Notes under the pieces: generated by a model
Told to the model about the DNA's origin: nothing
What the model saw: the letters and a program-made list of their open reading frames with translations, nothing else
The model's database searches: none
NCBI GenBank assembly: GCA_009692505.1
Contig: SHZC01000029.1
Span: forward strand, 1-35,667
Reading direction: 5' to 3'
Origin: Myxococcales bacterium
GTDB lineage: Bacteria > Myxococcota_A > Bradymonadia > UBA7976 > UBA1532
Length of the DNA stretch: 35,667 nucleotides
Position numbers and translations under genes: made by a program
Part shown: positions 1 to 8,778 of the stretch, piece by piece
Numbering within the stretch: the stretch's first letter is position 1
How the letters are laid out: every line of letters begins with the position of its first letter

Positions 1-231
1 GGCGAGCGTCGCTGCGATGCTCTCGGGGGCGGCCATGACGATCCCCACGTCGAGGATAAGCCGATCGCCCTCGACCCGCGCCAAGGGCCAGCGGTGTTTG
101 AGGTCCTCGAGCGATCCGGAGATGACCCACTCGGCCGGGCGATGGATCCTCTCATGGGTCGCCTGCACACGCGCATGCGCGCCCGTGACCCAGGCTTCGA
201 GCCCGTCGAACTCCTGCGGCCAGACCAACAT
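1..231 (-). CDS. Hypothetical protein, N-terminal part only
   Basis: An open frame runs leftwards from ATG at 231 to the window edge, giving 77 residues beginning MLVWPQEFDG. An in-frame TAG lies five codons upstream, so the start is ATG 231 or the TTG directly before it. The visible part mixes acidic and hydrophobic residues, with no signal peptide, membrane segment or motif that I recognise; a segment near residues 60-70 (LILDVGIVM) looks like a beta strand. It lies 56 bases downstream of the PilZ gene on the same strand and may be the last visible member of that operon. I assign no function. The C-terminus is outside the window. Confidence 0.55.
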   Translation of the reverse strand, partial: MLVWPQEFDGLEAWVTGAHARVQATHERIHRPAEWVISGSLEDLKHRWPLARVEGDRLILDVGIVMAAPESIAATLA

Positions 232-287
232 CAATCCAGCAACCTATTCGCTTCGAGCGCCAGGCGCAACGCGGGACCCAGCGGTCT

Positions 288-701
288 TCAGGCGTGACCG
301 AGGCGGCTGGTGACGAAGGCCTCGTAGCGACGGCGGTCACGCGGGTAGATGTACTTGATGAAGAACCCGCGAGTGCCATCGACGCCCTCGTTTCGGGACT
401 GCACAAGCGCGCGAACAGGGCCGCCGCCGTCGGGCAGCGTGACCTTCACCCAAGCGTGGCGGGCCCGCTCAAGGAGGCCTTCGCTCGCGCCTTTTACCTG
501 CTCCAGCGCGGGGATGGACCAGCCCTCAACGGGCGCGGACAAGCGCATCCCATCGACGCTCAGGTCCACCACATCGCACGCGATCCCGTCGCACTCGAGA
601 CGGGCGGTCTCAGCCGTGAGGTGCTCGACGGTCAACTCTGCTGGCTTGCGGGCCTGGGTCCGGCGTTCCATGTTCGCTCCGAGTGGGTAGGTGGAGTACA
701 T
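288..701 (-). CDS. PilZ domain protein (putative c-di-GMP receptor)
   Basis: This 137-residue protein has the two PilZ signatures: an RxxxR motif at residues 14-18 (R14-TQA-R18) and a D/NxSxxG motif at 46-51 (DLSVDG). In the family these arginines and the Asp/Ser/Gly loop bind cyclic di-GMP. The rest fits a single PilZ beta barrel, with no signal peptide or second domain. The open frame extends upstream to 803, inside the end of the kinase gene. I chose ATG 701 because GGAAGG sits about six bases before it, and this start removes the overlap. It lies 58 bases downstream of a hybrid kinase that ends in a degenerate GGDEF domain, suggesting a shared pathway (inference). Possible outputs are motility or exopolysaccharide. 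Confidence 0.85.
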   Translation of the reverse strand: MYSTYPLGANMERRTQARKPAELTVEHLTAETARLECDGIACDVVDLSVDGMRLSAPVEGWSIPALEQVKGASEGLLERARHAWVKVTLPDGGGPVRALVQSRNEGVDGTRGFFIKYIYPRDRRRYEAFVTSRLGHA

Positions 702-759
702 ATTCGTACCTTCCATCACCGGGGAGTACAAGCCGAAATGTAGGCAAGAGTGCGTTTCT

Positions 760-3700
760 TCAGGAGGCCGCGTCGGGCATCTTGACCGCCACCGGTCCCC
801 CACCCCGATCGATGAGCATGAGGGACCCGGTGGTCCGGCGTCGGGAGTCGTTGAGGGCGAGTTGCAAGGAGGTGTAACGCTCGAACCTTCCGCCCTCGTC
901 GATGACCGCGGTGAACAAGAGCGTCAACGTCAGCTCCGACGTTTCACCAACGATGACCGCCAGCAGGCGCAGAAACGCGCGCGAGATCTCGCGGCAGAGG
1001 GCGTCGACGCGATCGGGCGAGACGAGGAAGACGAAGTCGTCGTCCCGTTGGTGCCCCAAAAATGCCCCCTGGCCGCCCCGCTCCCGGACGACCCGACGGA
1101 CGAGCTCCGCCGTGCGCGACATGACCTCATGGCCCCACTTGAAGCCGTTTCGCTCAATGGCCTGCCTCAGACCGTCGATGTCGATGGCGCAATAGGCATA
1201 GGCGTTTTGATCACGGATGCGGGCCTGAACCTCGCGCTCGAGCTCCCTGGGTCCCGGCAGGATGACCAGCTTGTCCGCCTGAGCGCGTGCGTCGTTCGCC
1301 AGCCTCATCCGGACGCTCACGAGCAGGTCGCCGGGGGTCCGGTCGAGGACGACGGCGTCTGTGCGTGCGCGCTCTGGGAGCGGCAGGCCGAGCGGGTTGC
1401 ACCACACGACCGGGAGCTCAATCAGGTCATCGCTCGCAAGGCCAAGCAGCAGCGCTTCACCCTCGGCCAAGCCCGGGTCAACGATGATGAGATCCGGCAG
1501 CAGCACCTCGATTCGCCTGAGCGCGTCGTGACCGTCGCTGGCCGTGTACGCGAGGTAGCCCGCCTCAGCGAGTGCTTGGTGTGTGCGCGTCGCGCCCTCG
1601 AGGTCCGGATCGCAGACGAGCACTCGCATGCGCCGCCGCTGCCGCTCGCGCAAGAGCATGAGGTCAAGGACACCTCCGAGCGTGACGCCGTCGATCGGCA
1701 GCTCGAGCGCGACATCGAGAGGCCCTTCAACCGAGGCGCCTGGGGCCACGAGGCCAACGACCGGAATGGCCGACCGCTCGACGACGGCCGAGACCAGGGC
1801 AACGCTCGGTGCCCCGTCCGGATCGATGAAGAGCACGAGGGCAGGTTTCAGCGCGGCGACGCTCTTCGAGATGGCCTCGACCTCCGGGCGGCAGAGGCGG
1901 ACCACATTGCCCTGCGACAAGAGGGAAGACTTCACGGCGAGGGCTTCGGCCCGGTCCTCGGCCACCACGAGGAGCGGCTGGCCTTGACTGCGCGAAGCCT
2001 GACCCTGAGGGACGGTCATCTGGGTGCCATCGAGGGCCGTCGCGTCGAGGGCGGGGATCGTAAAGACGAACGTGGTGCCCTCCCCTCCCCCGCTCTCCGC
2101 CCAGATTTGCCCACCGTGACCTTCGACGATGCTCCGGCAGATCGTCAGACCGAGGCCGGTGCCGCTCGCGCTTCGGCGATCGGCGCGCGCGACCTGCTCG
2201 AACTTGTCGAAGACCCGCTCGAGGTCGTGCTCTTCAATCTCTTCGCCCGTATTGTGGACGGTCACGACGAAGACGTCCGGGATGGCCATCGACGCCCAGA
2301 CGCCGACGCGAACCTCCCCACCGTGAGCCGTGAACTTGAGGGCATTTTGGACAAGGTTGTTGACCACTTGCCCGAGGCGATGTCCGTCTCCGTGGCACAT
2401 TAAGCCCGTGACCGTATGGTCGATCACGAGGCGGATTCCCCGCTCGATCGCCACAGCATCGAAGCGGCGCGCCGATTCAAAGACGACCTTCTCCAGCTCG
2501 AGCTCGGTCAGGGTCAGTGGCATCTTGCCCGTCTCGAACTTCGCGAGATCCAGCAGGTCGTTCAGATTTGTATTAATCCGTCCGCACGACTCGCGGGCCA
2601 TCTCGACGTACTCCAGCTGCCGCTCGTTCAGCACGCCGAGGATGCACCTACTTAAGAGGTCGAGCACCCCGCTGATGCTCGTCAGCGGGCTCCGGAGCTC
2701 GTGCCCGATGATGTGGACGAACTCCTCCCGTCGCTGCGCATCGCGCTTCTGATCCGTGACGTCGTGCATCAGCGTCAGCCAACCGACGAAGGCACCGCCG
2801 TGGTTGTGCACCGGCGAGAACGAGACCTGACAGTCGCGTTCTCCCAAGCGAACCTCGCGGTGTGAGGCGCGGTTCTCTCCCGGGCCAAACTCCCGGAGGA
2901 TCTCCAGGCTGGACAGTCCGAGGGCGTTGAGGATGACCGCGAAGTCGGGGCGCTGCGAAACGTCGAGATCGAGCACGCGGCGCGCAGCGGGGTTCATCAG
3001 CGTGACCGTGCCGGACTCGTCGGTCATCACCATGCCCTGGACCATCGCTTCGACCATGAGCTCGAGGCGGCGCTGCTCGTTCATACGCTGGGTGAAGACG
3101 CGGCTGAGGCCGTCCTGGAGTTGATCTCGCCAGTGGGCGAAGAGAGATCGTTCCTCGTCGACGATCGGCGCTTCGCGGACGAGCGCCACGACTCCGCGAA
3201 GGTCCTCGTTGATGAACAGCGGGAGGTACGACGGGTCAGTCGGCACGGGGTGATGTTCGCCGACCGCGAGCACGGACGGGACCGCGCGGGAGATGTTCCG
3301 CGCGTCCACCTTGCGCCCGGATAGACGCTCAAAGACCTCGAGGGCGAAGTGCTCCCAGTTCACGACGTCATCGCGCCCAAAACCGGACCGCGGGAGAACC
3401 TCGACGTGCGGGTACTCGCTCGCGCTCACCCCCGAGCTTTGAACGACGCAGGACAGAACACCGCGATCGGGGCGGAGGTCCACCAGCGCCACAGCCCCGT
3501 CGCAGCCCAAGTGCAACACCAAGCTGTCGAGCACATGCTGGACCATGGCGGCGGGTTCATGCGCGGCCACGAGCGTCCGGAAGAGCTTGTACTGCGCGCC
3601 GAGGGCGTCGACCTGTGAGCGCAGCCGCTGAGTCAGGCTCGTCCGTTCACGCTCGAGCCGGCTCTCGCGGGTCGCGTTTCGCAGCGTTCTGAGGAGCTCG

Positions 3701-4065
3701 GCTTGCCCCTCGTTCGTGAGCATCGTCTTGTTCTTGTCGAAGTAGTGATAGACGCCCCCGCTCCGCAAGATCTCGACGAGCTGCTCATCGGTGGTTCGCC
3801 CGGACAGCAAGATGCACGGCAGGCTGCGGCCCCGCGGATCAGCCTTGATGGCCCGGATGAGCTCACCCCCGGACGTGCGAGGCATCTGCTGATCGGTGAC
3901 CAAGGCGTCGAAGGTCTGAGCGCGGAGTAGGTCCAAAGCCTCGGCGGCGCTGTACGAAGGCACGACCACGAACTCGCCCCGAAGGAGCCGGCGGAGTTGG
4001 AGTTGGTCGTCCTCATTGTCATCCACAACAAGGACTCGGCCGAGGCGTTCAGACATCTGCGGCAT
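760..4065 (-). CDS. Hybrid sensor histidine kinase: REC-GAF-like-PAS-HisKA-HATPase-REC-like-REC-degenerate GGDEF
   Basis: This is a 1101-residue cytoplasmic protein with no membrane helix. Residues 8-125 form a receiver with phosphoacceptor D58 and K111. About 150-320 is GAF-like and 330-440 is PAS. HisKA has H455 in HIIGHELRSP. The ATPase domain has N-box N570/N574, a G1 box of the NTG type (605-610) and G2 GTGLGL at 635-640. Residues 696-800 look like a worn receiver. Residues 812-925 are a second receiver with D863, where the usual Lys is Arg. The last part (about 935-1060) has the GGDEF fold signature AIDIDG but reads RDDDF at 1007-1011 where GGDEF should be, so cyclase activity is doubtful. 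The start ATG has no clear Shine-Dalgarno site and is abutted by a small hairpin; M4 is an alternative start. The gene follows the signal-peptidase-like gene by 43 bases. Confidence 0.9.
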   Translation of the reverse strand: MPQMSERLGRVLVVDDNEDDQLQLRRLLRGEFVVVPSYSAAEALDLLRAQTFDALVTDQQMPRTSGGELIRAIKADPRGRSLPCILLSGRTTDEQLVEILRSGGVYHYFDKNKTMLTNEGQAELLRTLRNATRESRLERERTSLTQRLRSQVDALGAQYKLFRTLVAAHEPAAMVQHVLDSLVLHLGCDGAVALVDLRPDRGVLSCVVQSSGVSASEYPHVEVLPRSGFGRDDVVNWEHFALEVFERLSGRKVDARNISRAVPSVLAVGEHHPVPTDPSYLPLFINEDLRGVVALVREAPIVDEERSLFAHWRDQLQDGLSRVFTQRMNEQRRLELMVEAMVQGMVMTDESGTVTLMNPAARRVLDLDVSQRPDFAVILNALGLSSLEILREFGPGENRASHREVRLGERDCQVSFSPVHNHGGAFVGWLTLMHDVTDQKRDAQRREEFVHIIGHELRSPLTSISGVLDLLSRCILGVLNERQLEYVEMARESCGRINTNLNDLLDLAKFETGKMPLTLTELELEKVVFESARRFDAVAIERGIRLVIDHTVTGLMCHGDGHRLGQVVNNLVQNALKFTAHGGEVRVGVWASMAIPDVFVVTVHNTGEEIEEHDLERVFDKFEQVARADRRSASGTGLGLTICRSIVEGHGGQIWAESGGGEGTTFVFTIPALDATALDGTQMTVPQGQASRSQGQPLLVVAEDRAEALAVKSSLLSQGNVVRLCRPEVEAISKSVAALKPALVLFIDPDGAPSVALVSAVVERSAIPVVGLVAPGASVEGPLDVALELPIDGVTLGGVLDLMLLRERQRRRMRVLVCDPDLEGATRTHQALAEAGYLAYTASDGHDALRRIEVLLPDLIIVDPGLAEGEALLLGLASDDLIELPVVWCNPLGLPLPERARTDAVVLDRTPGDLLVSVRMRLANDARAQADKLVILPGPRELEREVQARIRDQNAYAYCAIDIDGLRQAIERNGFKWGHEVMSRTAELVRRVVRERGGQGAFLGHQRDDDFVFLVSPDRVDALCREISRAFLRLLAVIVGETSELTLTLLFTAVIDEGGRFERYTSLQLALNDSRRRTTGSLMLIDRGGGPVAVKMPDAAS

Positions 4066-4067
4066 TA

Positions 4068-4083
4068 CAGGTCACGAAACCTG
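4068..4083 (-). promoter_or_regulatory. Hairpin abutting the histidine kinase start codon
   Basis: In the minus-strand transcript a perfect 5-base-pair stem (CAGGT/ACCTG) with a six-base loop ends two bases before the AUG at 4065. No Shine-Dalgarno-like sequence is visible there. The hairpin could limit translation initiation, but its short stem makes this weak evidence. Confidence 0.25.
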
Positions 4084-4108
4084 AGAGGTCAACCACAGGC
4101 TTCCCCTC

Positions 4109-5077
4109 TCACTCGACCCCGAAGCCGATCCGCCCGCCCCGGAGTGCCCCGGACGGTGCGAGTGAGGCCCAGACGTACCGCGGGCGACCCACGATGGCGT
4201 CGATGGGGATTCGGCCAAACTCCCCGCTCTCCAGATCGGCGCTGCGATTATCGCCAATCACATAGACCTCGTGCGGCCCAACGGTCACCGGGGCCGGATC
4301 CGGCGGGGAGAACCGGGCGCGCGTCACGACGTAGGGCTCGCCCCCCAACCGCTCGACGTAGCCAGACATCGCGGAGAGGGCCAAAGACTCCGGACCCTCC
4401 CCGAAGGCGGGCACGCGAAGATCATCGAGGGGCGCCCACTCCACCTCGACGCCGTCCACGATTGGGCGCCCGCCCTTGAGATGGACCGTCTGCCCGCCCG
4501 TAGCAATCACCCGGCTGATGCGAACCCGCTCCCGAGTCCATCGAACCACCACGACCTCCCCGGCACCCGGCACCGCACGACGAAACGGTAGACGCTCGAA
4601 GAGGACCCGGTCGCCCACGAGCAGCTTCGGAAACATGCCCTCGTCCGAGACATCGACCGAGCCCACGACCGCGCGCTGGAGGATGTGTTGGCCAAAGGCG
4701 ATGGGACCGACCCACAGCCCGAGAAGGAGACTCAAATACACCACACCGTGGTTGCATGGGCGGAGCTGGAACGCTTGACCGTGCATCCCGACGAGATGCC
4801 AGAGATCCGCCACCAGCGCACCGACGACAAAGGCCCAAGCCAAGAGGAGAACCGCGACGAGCAGCCAAGGCACGAAGAGAAGGTAGAGCCAAGCCGCATA
4901 GGATAAGCCCAGCATCCCGAAACACATGAACCAGATTCGAAGGCCCCGGGACAGATCGCCGCAGTAGACGTGCCCGAGCCCCGGCATGGCCAAGGTAAAC
5001 CCCAACGCCCACAGGAGACGTCGCGGCGCCGGGGGAGGACCGTGAGCGGGTCGAAAGGCGCTGCGATAACGGGTCAC
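4109..5077 (-). CDS. Signal peptidase I-like (S26) membrane protein lacking the catalytic Ser and Lys
   Basis: This 322-residue protein has an N-terminal PGLGHVYCG segment (residues 32-40), typical of small membrane domains fused to bacterial S26 proteins, and then hydrophobic segments at about 45-75, 72-95 and 110-130. The S26 fold follows: KLLVGDRVLFE at 151-161 and GDNRSADLESGEFGRIP at 275-291 (box E). The nucleophile motif, normally SMxPTL, reads GMFPKL, so the Ser is Gly147. The general-base Lys, normally K-R-V-I, is Ser188 (ISRVIA). Both catalytic residues are therefore absent. The likely role is a non-catalytic homologue, perhaps substrate binding or a scaffold, in the inner membrane. 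The start is GTG with a GAGG about 13 bases upstream. It is the first gene of the minus-strand cluster. Confidence 0.8.
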   Translation of the reverse strand: MTRYRSAFRPAHGPPPAPRRLLWALGFTLAMPGLGHVYCGDLSRGLRIWFMCFGMLGLSYAAWLYLLFVPWLLVAVLLLAWAFVVGALVADLWHLVGMHGQAFQLRPCNHGVVYLSLLLGLWVGPIAFGQHILQRAVVGSVDVSDEGMFPKLLVGDRVLFERLPFRRAVPGAGEVVVVRWTRERVRISRVIATGGQTVHLKGGRPIVDGVEVEWAPLDDLRVPAFGEGPESLALSAMSGYVERLGGEPYVVTRARFSPPDPAPVTVGPHEVYVIGDNRSADLESGEFGRIPIDAIVGRPRYVWASLAPSGALRGGRIGFGVE

Positions 5078-5095
5078 GGCGCCAATCTACCTCGC

Positions 5096-5124
5096 TTGAA
5101 TTGCCAGATCCAGTCGTGTATGGT
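5096..5124 (+). promoter_or_regulatory. Candidate sigma70-type promoter for the HEAT lipoprotein
   Basis: TTGAAT at 5096-5101 and TATGGT at 5119-5124 are separated by 17 bases, each matching four of six consensus positions. Transcription would start near 5131, about 40 bases before the ATG at 5171. The site lies in the 93-base gap between divergent genes. Confidence 0.4.
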
Positions 5125-5170
5125 CCGCGCCGATTTCTTGTAAGAGCGCAGAACATAAGGGAAATTCGCC

Positions 5171-6841
5171 ATGCAACACTGGTCCTTGCGTCTCGGTATT
5201 TCCTTGGGTCTTTCCTTGGGCTTGACGGCCTGCTCCAAGCCCGATCCGTCGTCGGCCGAGCACTGGATGGAGAAGCTCGAGTCCGGCGAGCGGCTCAACG
5301 CGATTCAGAAGCTCGGGGCGCTGAAGGCGACGGGCGCCGTGGAGCGGCTGAAGCAGGAGTACAAGAAGGGCACCGATCGCCACGCCATCGTCGCGGCGCT
5401 GGCCAAGATCGGGGACAAATCCGTAGTGCCGCTCCTCCTCGAGGCGCTTCAGGGCATGGACGAGAGCCTCGCGCAGATCGCCGGCGAGACCCTCAAGCTC
5501 TGGGAGGTCAAGGAGCAGGTCGATACCTATATCGCGGTGGCCGCAAATCCCGGCGCGCCCAAGCGGGCTCGGCTCGTGGCGCTTGAGCTCCTCGTGCGCT
5601 TCCCCGACCCCAAGGCGGCCCCCACGCTCGTCTCCATCCTTGAGAGCGACCCCGACAAGGATCCCATCCTCTTCATGGGGCTCGCCGCAGAGGCGCTCGG
5701 CAAGCTCGGCTCGGAGCAGGCGGTCTCCGGGCTCATTCGTTGCCAATGGCTCGACGATCACGGGCGGGCCAACGAGGTCCCCAGGTGCCGCATGGCCCTT
5801 AATCGCATCGGGCCCAAGGCGGTCCCCGGCATCATCGAGGCGCTCGAGCGCAAGAACCGTGGGGTCGAGGAGCGCGCCCGCAAGTTCATGTTCGACAAGG
5901 GCGGGCTCATCGAGGCCAAGTGCGGCGAGCTCCTCGGGGATATGCCCGATCCGAGCGCGGTCGAGCCGCTCATCGCGTCCCTGAAGCAGTTTGACGAGCT
6001 CCCCCCGAACATGACCGATCCGCGCAAGGTGCAGATGTTCGTGATGTCCGGGGTCCAGAAGGTCATCTCGCTGGCGAACGCCTTGGCGGTCACCGGTGAC
6101 GAGCGCGCGGTCAAGCCCCTCCTGGAGCTCGCCGGCGACAAAGAGCTCGCCTTGGAGCACAAGCTCGCCGGCGTCCAGCAGCTCGCCTTCCTAGGCCAGC
6201 AGTCCGCGGTGCCGGGCATGCAAAAGCTGCTCGCCGTCGACGCCGATCCGGAAGATCCCGTCAGCAATGGCTTCCGCGTTCAGATCGCCTTGAACCTCGC
6301 GAACCTCATCGACGGCAGTCAGCCCAAGGTCGTCGACGGCGCCGAGAAGCAAATTACGGCGGTCCAGGCCAAGGTTCAGAAGTGGGTCGCCGACTGGGAG
6401 AAGAAGGCTGAGTCGCTCCAAGGCCAGGACAAGCAAGCCGCCGCCGCCAACGTCGCGGGGTATAAAGAGTGGCACAAGAACTACGGCGAGGCGCTCGGCA
6501 AGCTCAAGGCGCTCCGCGAGTGCAAGGGTGACACGGCCTGTTGGGGCACGAAGCTGACGGACGCGGACGATGGCATCCGCATGAAGGCCGCCTACCAGCT
6601 CGCCAATGAGAAGACCGACAAGGCCGGCGCGCTCAAGGCCCTCGAGACCCAGATGGGCACCAACGATCTCACCCTCCGCAACGTCGTCTTCTTCGGCCTC
6701 GGTCGCCTCGGCGACAAGTCACTCCTGCCCGCGCTCGAGAAGGTCCGCGCCGCGGACGAGGCGATCGCGCAGAAGGACGCCCGATTCTCCGGCGCGAAGT
6801 ACACGACCGAGCTGATGATCGCCAAGCTCGGCCACAAGTAA
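5171..6841 (+). CDS. HEAT-repeat lipoprotein
   Basis: This 556-residue protein has a lipoprotein signal peptide: a short basic start, a hydrophobic run and lipobox LTAC with Cys21 as the predicted lipidation site. The mature part consists of helical HEAT/PBS-lyase-type repeats, for example IVAALAKIGDKSVVPLLLEAL and AAEALGKLGSEQAVSGLI, which normally form protein-binding solenoids. A Lys/Gln-rich helical stretch at about 400-450 interrupts them. A single Cys pair sits in ECKGDTACWG near residue 450. AAGGGA precedes the ATG by about eight bases. The protein is probably anchored to a membrane facing the periplasm. It is followed 20 bases later by the FHA-sigma54 activator gene and likely co-transcribed. 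The binding partner cannot be told from sequence. Confidence 0.85.
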   Translation: MQHWSLRLGISLGLSLGLTACSKPDPSSAEHWMEKLESGERLNAIQKLGALKATGAVERLKQEYKKGTDRHAIVAALAKIGDKSVVPLLLEALQGMDESLAQIAGETLKLWEVKEQVDTYIAVAANPGAPKRARLVALELLVRFPDPKAAPTLVSILESDPDKDPILFMGLAAEALGKLGSEQAVSGLIRCQWLDDHGRANEVPRCRMALNRIGPKAVPGIIEALERKNRGVEERARKFMFDKGGLIEAKCGELLGDMPDPSAVEPLIASLKQFDELPPNMTDPRKVQMFVMSGVQKVISLANALAVTGDERAVKPLLELAGDKELALEHKLAGVQQLAFLGQQSAVPGMQKLLAVDADPEDPVSNGFRVQIALNLANLIDGSQPKVVDGAEKQITAVQAKVQKWVADWEKKAESLQGQDKQAAAANVAGYKEWHKNYGEALGKLKALRECKGDTACWGTKLTDADDGIRMKAAYQLANEKTDKAGALKALETQMGTNDLTLRNVVFFGLGRLGDKSLLPALEKVRAADEAIAQKDARFSGAKYTTELMIAKLGHK

Positions 6842-6861
6842 GACCGCCGAAGCCGCAGCTC

Positions 6862-8778
6862 ATGTCGCCCCCCTTCACGTCGATCACGCTGGAGGTGCTC
6901 ACGGGCGCGCGTGCCGGGCAGGTCATTCAGGTGGCGCTGCCGTGCACGATCGGTCGCGCGTCCGACGCTGGGCTCGTCTTGCCCGACGCCCACCTCAGCC
7001 AGGTACACGGACGCATCGAGCTGATCGATGGCGCGGTGTCGTTCTCCGATCGGGGCAGCACCAACGGCTCTGTGCACGTCCGCGGCGCAAAGCAGAGTCC
7101 CTTGGGCACGCTCTGCCCCTGCGTCGAGCTCTGGTCCGGCGACGAGCTGTGTTTGGGTGACCCTCAGGATCCCGTCATCGTTCGGGTAGACGCCTCCGCG
7201 TTCGAGCCGCCGGAACCGGGCACCGTGATCGCCGTTCGACCTATCGCCGAGGTCGCGGCCTTCGCCGGTCGGATCACCGCCGAGGCCGGGCGACTTCAGA
7301 CGTTGTACCGATACACGACCGAGCTTGGGCGAATGACCGATCTCGACTCGGTCTTGGACGTGGCCCAACGCCTCGTCTTCGAACTCATCCCGAAGGCCAC
7401 GCACCTCGCGGTCGCGCTCCGGGAGCCCGGCGGGCAGTACCCCGTCCTCCTGGCGGTCACGCGCGGCGGGGCATCCATCGACTGGCCTATCAGCCGGACG
7501 CTCGTCCGTCGAGTCGTCGAGGAGCGGGCCTCATTCCTCATGGCCGACGCGGCCGATGAGCTCTCCTCCCGATCGGCGATCCGCGCCGGGCTCCGCAGCG
7601 TCATGTGCGTGCCCCTGTGGACGGGCGCCGACGTTCGAGGGGTGATGCTCGTCGACAATCGGGACGCGCCGGGAGTCTTCGGGACCGCCGAGCTCGAGTT
7701 GTTGACCGTGGCCGCCGCGCAGCTCTCGTTTGTCGCCGAGAACGCTCGCCTCGTGGCCCGCCTGCGCCTGGCCGAACAACGCCTGGAGACCGAGAACCGA
7801 TACCTCAAGCAGCGCGAAGAGGGCCAGACGTTCCCCGGCATCGTGGGTCGCAGCCCCCTCATCGAGGCGCTGCTCCGGGCGGTCGAGAAGGTCCGGGAGA
7901 CGCGGGTGCCCGTGCTCATCCAGGGCGAGACGGGGACCGGCAAGGAGCTCGTCGCCCGCGCCTTGCACTACACGAGCGGACGCCGAGACAAGCTCTTCGT
8001 GGCGCAGAACTGCAGCGCCTTGCCGGAGAACCTCCTGGAGAGCGAGCTGTTCGGCCATACGAAGGGCGCGTTCACGGGCGCGGACCGCGACAAGAAGGGC
8101 CTCTTCGAGCTGGCCGACGGCGGGACTATCTTCCTCGACGAGGTCGGCGAGATGCCCGCGCCGCTTCAATCGAAGCTGCTTCGGGTCTTACAGGAAGGCG
8201 AGATCTGGCCGATCGGTGCCCCGAGGCCACGCACCATCGACGCCCGGGTCGTCAGCGCGACGCACCGCGACCTCGAAAAGATGGTCAAGGACGGCGGTTT
8301 TCGACAGGACCTCTTCTATCGACTGCACGTCTATCCGCTGCGGACCCCGTCGCTGCGTGAGCGACGCGAGGACATCCCCATCATCGCGCGCCACTTCCTC
8401 GACAAGTACGCGCGGGAGTTCGGACGCGGGGTCACCGGATTTGTGCCCGAGGCTCTCGACCGCATCTCCGCCTACGACTGGCCCGGCAACGTTCGTGAGC
8501 TCCAAAACGAGATCCAGCGCGTGCTCATCTCGAAGACCGAAGGTGACCTCGTCCTGCCCTCGGACCTCTCGACGCGCATCCTCGGGCAGTCGGCCCTCGT
8601 CGATGAAGGCGGGGTGCCACGCGGCGCGTTGAAGGACATGGTCGACGCGGTCGAGCGCGTGCTGTTGCAACGAGCGTTGAGGGAGCACGGCCAAAACAAG
8701 ACGCGGACCGCGGAGGCGCTCGGCATCACCCGCGAAGGCCTCCACAAGAAGCTCGCTCGCTTCGGGCTGACCGAGTGA
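6862..8778 (+). CDS. Sigma54-dependent transcriptional activator with FHA and GAF domains
   Basis: In this 638-residue protein, residues 8-105 are an FHA domain (GRASD at 31-35, SQVHG at 46-50, STNGS at 66-70), which binds phosphothreonine peptides. About 140-300 is a GAF domain. The AAA+ domain has Walker A GETGTGKE at 355-362, the sigma54-contact loop GAFTGA at 402-407, Walker B GGTIFLDEV at 420-428 and an arginine-finger region around 490-500. The C-terminal 50 residues are a Fis-type helix-turn-helix (ALGITREGLHKKLARFGL). There is no receiver domain, so control is expected through Ser/Thr phosphorylation recognised by FHA and through the GAF ligand. A Ser/Thr kinase is encoded at 15011, but a link is speculative. 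Its end overlaps the next gene start by four bases. Confidence 0.95.
   Translation: MSPPFTSITLEVLTGARAGQVIQVALPCTIGRASDAGLVLPDAHLSQVHGRIELIDGAVSFSDRGSTNGSVHVRGAKQSPLGTLCPCVELWSGDELCLGDPQDPVIVRVDASAFEPPEPGTVIAVRPIAEVAAFAGRITAEAGRLQTLYRYTTELGRMTDLDSVLDVAQRLVFELIPKATHLAVALREPGGQYPVLLAVTRGGASIDWPISRTLVRRVVEERASFLMADAADELSSRSAIRAGLRSVMCVPLWTGADVRGVMLVDNRDAPGVFGTAELELLTVAAAQLSFVAENARLVARLRLAEQRLETENRYLKQREEGQTFPGIVGRSPLIEALLRAVEKVRETRVPVLIQGETGTGKELVARALHYTSGRRDKLFVAQNCSALPENLLESELFGHTKGAFTGADRDKKGLFELADGGTIFLDEVGEMPAPLQSKLLRVLQEGEIWPIGAPRPRTIDARVVSATHRDLEKMVKDGGFRQDLFYRLHVYPLRTPSLRERREDIPIIARHFLDKYAREFGRGVTGFVPEALDRISAYDWPGNVRELQNEIQRVLISKTEGDLVLPSDLSTRILGQSALVDEGGVPRGALKDMVDAVERVLLQRALREHGQNKTRTAEALGITREGLHKKLARFGLTE

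Noticed and set aside
691..2403. 570-codon plus-strand open frame
   Set aside because: It is antisense to the histidine kinase, which has complete recognised domains. The plus-strand product is a Arg/Asp/His-rich shadow with no domain.
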